From the NCBI GenBank assembly GCA_009760855.2, contig WPIO01000108.1:110001-174000 (forward strand): a stretch of DNA of 64,000 nucleotides, read 5' to 3'. The position numbers and the translations under genes are program-made. Positions 45,400 through 64,000 of the stretch are shown here, piece by piece; the first letter of the stretch is position 1; each line of letters starts with the position of its first letter. A model generated the notes under the pieces. That model was not told the DNA's origin, made no database searches, and saw only the letters and a program-made list of their open reading frames with translations. Origin of the DNA: Cristatella mucedo (Eukaryota > Bryozoa > Phylactolaemata > Cristatellidae).

Positions 45400-46190
45400 A
45401 TGACTCTGGTTCTATCGTGGTCCATACCTATCCAGGATTTGAGGTTAATTACCGAAATGCCTTGCTAAAGATCTTGCCAATTTCCCGAGTTATCTCTAAG
45501 CAGAACTCCCGTGAATCGATATTACCAGGGCTGATTGCCAAGAAAGATTGTCAGACTCCTGCATTCGGAGCTAAGTAAGACCGCCCGGTAGGTCTTTGAT
45601 CCGCAAAATTGGGCTCGGCACTTCCATTTCGAGAAAAGCTCCGGTAGCTTCTAGCTTATTGCGCCTACAAAGTGAAGCACTCACATTGACCAACGACGCG
45701 AGCGATGGCTTAGTTCCTCAATACCATTTTGAATTGCTCCAAAAGTTCCAGCCTTATCATGCCCATGCAGGTCTAACCAGGACTATTGGCCGCCCGTTTC
45801 TTTGATTTAAAAAAAAAGTGCTGGCAATAGAGGCTTATCCTCTTCGCGTGAAACGACTAAAATTGTACTCCGCAGCTCTTGCACGACCACGATAAATCTC
45901 TCCAGCTGGCGACTCCGGAACTTTCGTGTATTATTATTATCAATCATTTGGCTGAGGCTCATATTCAGGCTAACGCTGTGCGGTCACTTTTTTGAAAGCT
46001 ACCCTTAATATTTAACGAACGGAAATCGAATAGTTTTGCGCTGGGAGACTCGCGTATGTGCGGGCTTCCTTTCGGATGTGTGCTAGTTTAATCCAAATGG
46101 CTAACGAGATGAGTTTCGTTTAAGGATCGATACCAGACGCTGAATCCGAAACGGCCGATCCGCAATTGTCAGGGACACGTGGGAGTGATA
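45400..46190. other. Intergenic, nothing supported
   Basis: Mixed-composition sequence with one 69-codon plus frame (45596-45805) and no repeats of note. Confidence 0.4.
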
Positions 46191-46197
46191 GTCTGTT

Positions 46198-46527
46198 GTT
46201 TTAATTTTCTTTTGTAGGGCCAAGGTATTTAATTTTCTTTTGTAGGGCCAAGGTATTTAATTTTCTTTTGTAGGGCCAAGGTATTTAATTTTCTTTTGTA
46301 GGGCCAAGGTATTTAATTTTCTTTTGTAGGGCCAAGGTATTTAATTTTCTTTTGTAGGGCCAAGGTATTTAATTTTCTTTTGTAGGGCCAAGGTATTTAA
46401 TTTTCTTTTGTAAGGTATTTAATTTTCTTTTGTAGGGCCAAGGTATTTAATTTTCTTTTGTAGGGCCAAGGTATTTAATTTTCTTTTGTACGGCCAAGGT
46501 ATTTAATTTTCTTTTGTACGGCCAAGG
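46198..46527. repeat. 28-bp minisatellite, 12 units, each splice-site-like
   Basis: Each unit contains TTTAATTTTCTTTTGTAG, then GGCCAAG, then GTA. Eleven units are full length (two have TACGG instead of TAGGG) and one lacks the GGGCCA part. The array ends about 480 bp before the signal-peptide exon of the downstream gene. Confidence 0.97.
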
Positions 46528-47008
46528 ATCTGCATAAATGCTAAAATTTATTTTTTTTTAAATTTTAATTTCTGCTAAATTTGAGTTTTCACCGACTCTC
46601 GCCCGGTCGACCACGTGAGAGAAGCAAGCTCCAGCGGCAGCAGCAGACGATGGCCGCGGCAGCAGCAGACGACGAAACTCGCCCGCCAATGGGGCGGCGA
46701 CGGGTCACTCTGCGTTGCGAGCGCCGTATGGCGCCGCCGCCGCCGTCTGCAGCCGCAGACGGCGGCGGCGGCGCCACGCGAGGTCGATGTAAGTGCCCGA
46801 AGCCTCTTCAGTCGAACACTTCGAGCAGACTCAATGACTCCGCGGCCATCGGCCGCCGAGAAAGACTCAAAGGGCTCGCTGTTTGCTCGAAGCTGCCGGC
46901 CGGTCGATGGAGCGGCACGGAGCGGGCGAGCCTCGGCCGGCGCCTGCTGGCGTTTCGAATCGCGTTCATTGCTCCGTCGCGAGCCGCTGCTGCCGCCACC
47001 GCACCGCG

Positions 47009-56635
<9,627 letters not shown>

Positions 56636-56770
56636 GTCTAACAGATGCAAGCAAGCAAGCTTGAACTTGAAATCTGCCACTAGGATTCCTGCTTTCGCAT
56701 AGATGTCGTTTGGACTAAGTGAATGATGTATTGCACCCATCATTTGCAAGCACGTTTAAAAATCATCTAC

Positions 56771-56776
56771 AATAAA
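56771..56776 (+). terminator. Candidate polyadenylation signal of the PAN-module gene
   Basis: AATAAA about 135 nt after the proposed stop codon at 56633-56635. Confidence 0.45.
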
Positions 56777-57059
56777 GTATGCACACATTTTCACACTTTT
56801 TCCTATGAGTCAAGTGACATGTGTGTTTTGAGTATAAAGTAATCGACCATTCTAAAGAAAAGAGATGGTGAATATCCTGGTTTTCCTGTCCAGTCCCAAA
56901 AAGTTTCACTGAGCTAGACCAGCATTACTGCCTGAGCTTCACGTGAGAAACTGTGCAATTGCACCTCGCACGTGCACTAAGCACTGGGCACTGGGCACTA
57001 AGCACCAGGCACTACGCACGACGCACTACGGACCGAGGCGCCTTTGATTCCCGCTTACA

Positions 57060-57135
57060 ATGGACAATAAATAATTATCTGCTGCACGACTCGAACCTAT
57101 GACCTGAGAGGTGAAGTATTCGCACCCTACCTCCA
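57060..57135 (-). mobile_element. tRNA-derived SINE head
   Basis: The complement reads TGGAGGTAGGGTGCGAATAC and GGTCATAGGTTCGAGTCG (box B), followed by AATAATTA. Truncated. Confidence 0.5.
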
Positions 57136-57139
57136 GTCT

Positions 57140-59200
57140 TTGTTAACACTACTTTGTTAGCACTACTTTCTTGGCACTACTTATTGCTTGCGTTCGTGTA
57201 TTACTTCTTTTGTGTATTAATCCGCATTGATGCACATGCGCATGTATTAATGCGCATGTAATAATGCGCGTATGTTAACGCGCGTATATTAATGCGCACG
57301 CATTAATGTGCATGTCTGCATGTTCACGCAGGTGCGTCGTGCGCTTTGCTTTTACGCGTGCGATGGGTATGTTCATTTTTATGTATTAATGCACATGTAA
57401 TAATGTGCATTTATTATTGGGCATGTATTAATGCGCATGCATTAGTGTGCATATATTAATTAGTGCACTTGTACCTTTAGTAACGTTCATGTATTAATGC
57501 ACATGCAATAATGCGCATTGATACAAAAAACACTACTTTATGGGCACTATTTTGTTGACACTGCTTTGTTGTGTTAATGCTCGTGTAGTGCTACGCATGT
57601 GTTAATGCGCATAAATTCATGCGCATGTATGCTGCACGTGTATTAAAGCGCATGTATAATAATAATACACTTGGTTGAGCGCTTTCAGAGAACTCAATCT
57701 CTTTCTAGGTGCTTTGCATTTGCTGCAAAGGGAAACGCGTATGTACTAATGCGCGTTTATTATTGTGCATGTGCTATTGTATTCAGTTGGGTGTGTCGCA
57801 CACTGCGTTCGCGAATGAGATTTTTAGCACTATCTACTTTATTGACACTACTTTGTGGTGTTAATGCGCGACCATTGTGCATATATTATTGCACATATTA
57901 ATAAGCATGTATGATTGCGCGTGTATTAATGCGCATGTGCAAGTGTACGTGTCCGCGCGGATGTGTCTCGCTCTGTGTTTAAGCACTCATTTCTTGGCAC
58001 TACATTGTTAGCAACTTACTGCTTTCGCGCGCGTGCATTAATCCGCATCAATGCACATCCGCATGTATTAATGCGCATGTATTAATGCGCATGTATTAAT
58101 GCGCACGTATTAATGCGCACGTATTAATGCGCACGTATTAATGCGCACGTATTAATGCGCACGTATTAATGCGCATGTATTAATGCGCATGTATTAATGC
58201 GCATGTATTAATGCGCATGTATTATGCATGCACATGCGCATGCGCGTATATTATTGTGCATGCATTAATGCACATGTGTATGCAGGTGTGTCGTGCGCTT
58301 TGTTTGAGCGCGTGTGATTAGTATGATCGTTTTTGGCATTTGTTTTTTGTTAGCACTAATTTGTTGGCACTACTTTATGGGCACTACTTTGTCAACACTA
58401 CTCTGTGGTGTTGATGTGCGCGTAATGCTGCGCATGCAATACTGCGCGTGAATAAATTCGCATACTGCAGTTGTGTCGCGAACTGCGTACGCTCGTGTGA
58501 GTTGCATGTTCCTTTACGGGTTTTCGGCATATGTGTGACGTATCTCGGCATCTGTTTTTTGTTTTCGGCATATGTGCGACATATGTTTTCGGCATAGTTG
58601 ACGCTATTTTGTAGATACTACTTTGCTAACACTAGCTGCGCGTGTACTAATGCGTACGTACGTATTAATGAATATGTATGACTGCGCGTGTATTATAAAG
58701 CACATGTGCACGTGTACATGTTCGGATGCGTGGACGTGTCGCGCGCTGTCAGCATTTGTGTGCTTTGTTGGCACTAATTTCTTGGCACTCTAGTCAACCG
58801 TGTTGGCGCTATTTTGTTAGCACTCCTCATGCGGAATTTTTGGTTGACACTAGTTTGCTGTGTTGATGCGCGTGTATTAACAAAGAATTGTTAATATGTT
58901 CTCACGAATGAGTGTCGCGAATGTCCGTTTTTCTATTTTCGGCACGTTTTCTTTTTGGCACTACTTTTGGCACTACTTTTTGACACTACTTTTTGACACT
59001 ATTTTATTGTCGCTACTTTGAAACACTATTTTGTCGGAACTACTTTTTGGGCACTACTTTGTAGCACTACTTTGTTGATACTACAACTTGTTGACACTGC
59101 TATGCATGTGCGTGCTTTTCGCTCGTTCGCGATTTGCGTTATTTTAAGTGTTATTGGTTTTCGGTACGTTTGCACTAATTTGTCAGCACTACATAGATAG
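57140..59200. repeat. Satellite-like region with 14-bp self-complementary unit
   Basis: GCGCATGTATTAAT-type units occur throughout and form a near-perfect tandem array at 58047-58222 (about 13 units, some with CACG for CATG). They alternate with a second motif, TTGGCACTACTTTGT, scattered through the region in diverged copies. A LINE tail remnant interrupts it at 57656-57740. No gene is seen. Confidence 0.85.
57656..57740 (-). mobile_element. L2-like LINE 3' tail
   Basis: ATAATAATACACTTGGTTGA, CAGAGAACTCAATCTCTTTC and TTTGCTGCAAAGGGAAACGC. Confidence 0.75.
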
Positions 59201-59302
59201 ACGCAGTATAAACATAGATAGACGCTTCGATATACATAACTTATATTGAGAGTTTCACCCACTCAGCGGCAAGCGTGTAGACAGAGCTGGCTGACTGTTT
59301 AA

Positions 59303-59760
59303 ATAATAATAATGAGAATAATATATATGTATAGAGCCTTAATGGAACTTGATATCTTTCTAGGCACTTCACATGTGCTGCAAAAGAACCATGATCGAAT
59401 GGTTAGTGGTAAATAAACGTGATAAATAAATGCGTTTTTAGTATCTTTCTAAATGTCGTCAAGTCAGTGGATGTCAGGACGCAAGTTGAAAGTGAGATCC
59501 AGGCTTTTAGAGCAGACTAACTAAAGACAGTCTCCCAAGTATTTTACTTCGTACGAGTTGTAGGTAAACAATTTGGTTCAGAAAAGAAGGTGGTACGATA
59601 CAATATATTTCATTAGTATAGCACCCTAAGAGAACTTAATCTCTATTCAGGCGCTTCACATATGCCACGGGGTTCGAACCTACGACCTCGGTCAGACCCT
59701 GGTCGGGGCGAGCACGCCGCTTAGCCTGGTGGGGTAGTACTATTCAGACCCTAAAGCCAC
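59303..59760 (-). mobile_element. L2-like LINE fragment split by a SINE
   Basis: The complement of the LINE tail and 3' UTR, with GTCGTCAAGTCAGTGGATGT and GATCCAGGCTTTTAGAGCA matching other copies. The sequence breaks at GGTGGTACGAT (59599) and resumes as GCTTAGCCTGGTGGGGTAG at 59719. Confidence 0.82.
59600..59718 (-). mobile_element. tRNA-derived SINE nested in LINE fragment
   Basis: 119 bp whose complement reads GGCGTGCTCGCCCCGACCAG, GGTCGTAGGTTCGAACCCC (box B), then the tail AATAGAGATTAAGTTCTCTT. It lacks the box A end, so it is 5'-truncated. Insertion after the LINE copy is clear from the interrupted LINE sequence. Confidence 0.85.
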
Positions 59761-59809
59761 TAGTTTTACGCAAATCTGTCATAAGAATCCGGTGAAACTT
59801 CCTTCACAC

Positions 59810-60150
59810 GTATTTTGCCTCGGACGCACAATGAAAAGGCTATGGCTATGTAGCTACTACGCGACTAATAGAATATACAGTCGCTTTCATAAACTTAATT
59901 TTTTAATCGATTAATAAGAATAACGCCAAATATTATTTCAAGGATATTGATCTGACACGCTTCAAACTGGGCGCACAATAAAAAGGGCTAAAATTGGCTT
60001 CGCAGTTACGACTACACAAATAAACAGTCGATTTCATGCACTTAACTGTTTAATCGGTTAATAAAACGGACGGTAAAGAGTATTCTAAGAAGCCTTGGCG
60101 AACCCGTACCAGGCAGGTTAAGTGCTTGATATCGATCTGACACGCTTCAA
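59810..60150. repeat. Diverged ~150-bp tandem repeat, two to three units
   Basis: Unit blocks GATCTGACACGCTTCAAACT, GGGCGCACAATAAAAAGGGC, AAACAGTCGATTTCATGCAC and TTAATCGGTTAATAA recur at ~59815, ~59945 and, partly, ~60128. The last partial unit comes 270 bp before the second PAN-module gene's start. Confidence 0.75.
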
Positions 60151-60422
60151 ACTGAGCAAGGACTCTGCCAGAATGCCTCCTGTCTTCTGTACGATGGTCG
60201 ATGCAACGTCGACCAGAAGTGCCGGTGCGTTCGCGCGAGCGCCGGAAGTGTCGGTCCGTTCGTGCCGCGAGCGCCGCTGCCGCGCTGTGCCGCTATTGAT
60301 TGAATGTTCGCGGTAGGATTTATTAGGGCCCTGTGCATAACTACAAGCGGGCACTGACGCTGACACTGATGCTGATGGCGCCGGCGGAGCAGGCGGCCAC
60401 TCTTGCCGCCAGCTCTACGACG

Positions 60423-62777
60423 ATGAGGCGGCGGCCGAGCAAGAGGGAGAAGAGTGCCACTCCGCCAGCAGGGGGCGCTCTCGCCCTCGTCCTGATGATC
60501 TCGTCACGCTGCGCAAGAGCGACGCTCCAGTTTACCGACATAGGAACCTATCGCGGATGGGCTCATGGCAACGCGTCGTCGTCGTCAGAGGTGAAGGCGA
60601 TTGCGAGCGAGGTACGAAGCACGCGCGCGCGCAAGCGCGAAAAACCAACAGCGAAGAAACCGACCGAGAAACCGTTTTGAGCTCCGCGCTCCGCGCACTC
60701 AGCTCACGGCACTCAGCCGGCGGCGCGTTTCAGACGGACCGAGGTGTTTTGCGGTGGTTGGCAGTCGGAAACGCAATAAATGCCCTAGCTAATGCATATA
60801 CGTTCTGTCCAGGTTCAATGTTGTACTCTGTGCTCAGTTTCACCATCGTGTACCGGAGTGAACTACTTCGCGTCTTCAAAAATGTGCGAATTCGTAGAGG
60901 CCGGCGTTCTGGGTTGGACGAGCAGCTCCGAGTCGAGATTTTTCTTGAAAGGTGAGTCACCTGATGAGTCACATGACTGAGCTCAGCGGGAACACGAAAG
61001 TGAAGTGCAACAAGCGAAGCAGCAGCCGCAGTAGAAGCAGCGGAAGCGGCCGAGTGCCGAGCGGAGCTTCTGGAGCTTCCGCTTCCCTTCTATTCCTTAG
61101 CGCCGGGACCGGATGTTTATTTTTCCAAGGTGCCGCCATCTCGCGGTGCATTTTATCGTAGACTGAGGCCGTGCTAGTCTGGACAGAAGAATATCCGCAC
61201 GCGGATATATCGGCGACGCGCTTCGGCGACGCGCTTCGGCGACCGCTCCGGCGACGCGCTTCGGCCGCTGGCGGATATGCCCTATAAGCGAGCGGGGGCG
61301 CCGCCGCCGCTAGTGTTTTATTCTGAACGAATATTCTGAAGTAGGAAAGAAAAGCGACCAGAGAATGGCGTAAACGCGTATTTTATTATATTTACTATAT
61401 ATTATTATTTATTAAACTATTACACTATTTACTATATATATTATATGTATATATTATATATTACAATTATATTATTTATTATATATTATATATTATTTTA
61501 TTACATTTATAATATTCATTTTGGTATTTAAAATACGCTCAGAGAGCGGATACGTCATCGAGAGGGAACGAGTGCTTGCTGTGAAAGAGAAGAGGAGCTT
61601 CTCTGTGGCAAAGAAGAATCCGCGAGAATCCGCGAGAGGATTCGAGACTTTGGCAGCACGCGTTCCGGCATAGATCGCCGATGTTGATGACGATGTTGAT
61701 GACGATGTTGATGACGATGATGTTGATGACGATGTCGATCATGACGAGCACCTCCGAGGATGAGATTCTGTGACTCACGATTCTGTGACCGTGAGACCGA
61801 ATCTTTATATTGCTCAGAGGACGTGAGGCAGCGCCTGGCGGCAGGCCGACCTTGCAGGGCGCAAGAGCAAAGGCCACGCGGCGGCGCAAGGGGAGCGCAA
61901 CCCGCAACCGGCGCGACAATGAGCCAGTGAGCCAGTGTCGATGCTGTCAATGCCTCATTGTTAGTGTATTTTCGGTGGCTTTGCACTAAAAAGCGAATAG
62001 CGATTTAGTTTTTTCTCCATTTTCAGCCGTCTTGAAATAGTAACCACGAGCCACTCACGTGTCCTGTGCGACTCTCCTATCGTTTTTCGCATGCTTGTTT
62101 GCAAATTCAGAATTGCTATAATTTATTATACGATTTATAAATTGAATACAATATAATTACTATATTAGATTACATTAATAAGTGTATATGTAACATATAT
62201 CTATTGTATTAATATTATATTTATTATTATTATTATTATATATACAATATATTTATATTGTATCTATTATTATTACATTATGGTACATGTTATTTATGAT
62301 ACATCGCTATTATTTACCTATTAAGCATTGCATTTTCATATTGCTTCTAACCTTTTTTTCTATTGGTTACCGGCTCCGGTAAACGAGCCGATATCGGTCG
62401 GCCAGTGCGAGCAAAGCACCGGACGTCCGGCATCGATCTCTGAATCCCGCGCTCTGCTCTGCTCCCTATCCCTGCAGCTGATCAAGCACCGGAAGTGCTT
62501 CCGACCGACTTCAAACGAGTTCGAGGCGCACTGGTTTGGCCATCTCAGAGGGATGGTTGCCAAGGGGACGAAGCATGTCGAAGCTACAACGTATCCCGAG
62601 CTACCACCGCTACTCACTGCTGGAGTCTCTGCCAGACGTTGACCGGCGGATGTCGGATGTTCAGCTATCACATTGCAACTTTGGAATGCTTAGTATCTAA
62701 CGCAGACTTCTACGACACGTGGACGGCAAGCAGCGAAGATGATCCCTTATGGCACAGCTACTATAAGTCAAGAGCAG
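60423..62777 (+). CDS. Second secreted PAN/Apple-module protein, tandem paralogue, continues past right edge
   Basis: Three exons repeat the start of the gene at 47 kb: 60423-60611, 60813-60951 and 62478-62777, with phases 0, 1, 1 exactly as in that gene. Exon 1 gives a signal peptide (core GGALALVLMISS) and a mature start, FTDIGTYRGWAHGN, of the same 27-residue length as its paralogue. Exon 2 is 139 nt in both genes and reads VQCCTLCSVSPSC, then NYFASSKMCEFV. Exon 3 has CWSLCQTLTGGCRMFSY, NADFYDTWT and SYYKSRA, with a normal donor G|GTGAGC. In-frame ATGs at 60369 and 60375 could extend the N-terminus by 16-18 residues. An earlier exon 1 donor at 60590 is also possible. The C-terminal domain exons were not found before base 64000, so they presumably lie beyond. 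Confidence 0.75.
61200..61270. repeat. 13-bp tandem repeat in intron 2 of the second PAN-module gene
   Basis: CGGCGACGCGCTT-type units repeated about five times. Elsewhere in the intron are AT-rich sequence (61380-61530) and a GATGTTGATGAC repeat (61678-61740); no extra exon is seen. Confidence 0.85.
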
Positions 62778-63110
62778 GTGAGCGGCTTTCTAATGAGGAA
62801 AACTGGATTCAAACATTTACACGATTTCTATGAAGTCCCGAAGACAAATGACAGAGAGATTCTAGAAACCACAGCCAGTGAGCGCACAAACACTACTACT
62901 TCTCACCCTACCCGACGCTCTGAGCGTCTAATTTTCAAAGTCTGAAGTCCTAATGTACGTGTCCTGAATTAGGATTGTCATGCTGGAAAGCAAGGCATAG
63001 CCAATATATATGCGTAGTACCGAAAGCCGCTTAGGCTGTGAGTGCGCTAGACAAAACTCTCCTGCGTAACACCCACATGGTCTTTATGACTTTGTGGGGT
63101 TACTGACGGA
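62778..63110. other. Possible retroelement 3' end or intron sequence
   Basis: A plus-strand frame ends at 62943-62945 after ASERTNTTTSHPTRRSERL, the kind of tail seen at the end of some retroelement polyproteins. The (ATTAC)n tract follows 165 bp later. It is too short to assign. Confidence 0.25.
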
Positions 63111-63180
63111 GATACATTACATTACATTACATTACATTACATTACATTACATTACATTACATTACATTACATTACATTAG
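63111..63180. repeat. (ATTAC)n pentanucleotide repeat, about 13 units
   Basis: Pure ATTAC/ACATT repeat, possibly the tail of a retroelement inserted in the second PAN-module gene's intron. Confidence 0.97.
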
Positions 63181-63739
63181 ATGACTTGATGACGTAGACG
63201 ACTCGGAAGCGTAACGTTTGAACTAGCTATGCCAGGGGCTGGAGGCATGATCAACTTCGCAGTGCAGAAGCGAATGTTGATTGGTGTAAATTGAATCAGA
63301 ACCTAGTTTGCCTGCCAATTTTTATGCTCTAGGTCTTAAGCAAAAAAGAGACAATTTCCAACTTTCGCCCTACAAACTGCACATGCAAGGGATGTCTAGA
63401 TGAATGGCGGTTAGCTTTGCTCGTCGGAGTCAGAGTTGTGGCCGCCATAGTACGTGACGTGCCTCGAAATGTGGAAGAAAGTGCTCGAAAAATTGTTTTC
63501 AGTGAACCATGTGGGTAGTTATTACCACTGCACGCAATAAATACTGAAACTGTAATCCAAGTGCTTCGGAAGAAAGCACCAAAGTGCTGAGCACTCGTGT
63601 GCACGAAAGAAATGAAAAAAGAAGATGAGCCGACTGAGACAAAGCGAGCAGAGGGCGGAAGAGTTGCGTCTTCAGCCGATACGTAAATAATGCGAAATTA
63701 TTGCAAGCAGCGACCGACGGCAGACGCCTTTCGATTCCA

Positions 63740-63985
63740 GGTTCACGGGGTTCATTGGGTTCAATGTTCACGGTTCGCGGCTCCAGACATTTTCTGCGTA
63801 TAAACTGAAGACCCGATCGTCGTAAGACGATTTCAATGCGGTGCGAGGAATGGCCGGGCAACCGAGAAGGCGCGCTAGAGAGCGCCGACCGACCGGAGCC
63901 GGAAAGAGGTCTGATGGGTAGATCTGGAGCAGAAAGGAGGTCCGATGGGTAGGCTGGTGCAAGCGAGTCTAGTGATCTATGGGCT
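63740..63985 (-). mobile_element. LINE late-ORF fragment
   Basis: The complement reads YPSDLFPAP, then IPRTALKSSYDDRVFSLYAE, which follows the C-terminal pattern of the L2/CR1-type ORFs here (YLSDLLP.., SYGDRAFSLYAP..). Confidence 0.6.
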
Positions 63986-64000
63986 GAAAAAAGAAAATGC

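Noticed and set aside
57140-59200. CRISPR-like array in the 14-bp repeat region
   Set aside because: Units are tandem without spacers, and the genome is animal; it is a satellite.

Overview
This is a window of animal nuclear DNA, most likely from a non-vertebrate (probably marine) metazoan. The evidence is multi-exon genes with GT-AG introns, CpG-rich promoters, nuclear tRNA genes, many L2/CR1-type LINE copies, tRNA-derived SINEs and very long dinucleotide microsatellites. The phylum cannot be fixed from this sequence. Most of the window is intron and repeat.

Left end (1-11.3 kb): a head-to-head gene pair. The 5' part of GINS1 (PSF1, a subunit of the GINS/CMG replicative helicase) runs left on the minus strand and leaves the window. 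A RHOU/RHOV-like atypical Rho GTPase runs right in three coding exons. Their start codons are 284 bp apart, with a CRE palindrome, a CCAAT box and a TATA-like box between them.

Middle (11.3-47 kb): gene-poor, repeat-rich DNA. It holds two identical tRNA-Lys(CTT) genes, a giant (AG)n tract of about 830 bp, L2-like LINE fragments in both orientations (the largest at 37.4-39.0 kb), SINEs that share the LINE 3' tail, pogo-like inverted-repeat elements around (AT)n tracts at 24.8-26.4 kb, a 9-bp minisatellite with collagen-like reading frames, and one phase-consistent candidate gene of four exons (32.2-37.2 kb) that I do not recognise.

Right end (47-64 kb): the most interesting part. Two tandem genes on the plus strand encode secreted proteins that begin with a signal peptide and PAN/Apple-like cysteine modules. 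The first can be followed through seven exons with every splice phase agreeing (404 residues). It ends in a domain resembling the C-terminal domain I recall from coral skeletal-matrix and lancelet extracellular proteins. The second copy repeats the first three exons, with an identical 139-nt second exon length, and runs off the right edge. Between them lies an odd satellite-like region built from a 14-bp self-complementary unit and a 'GGCACTACTTTGT' motif. Inside the first gene a 420-bp block has been duplicated that includes the splice acceptor and first bases of an internal exon.
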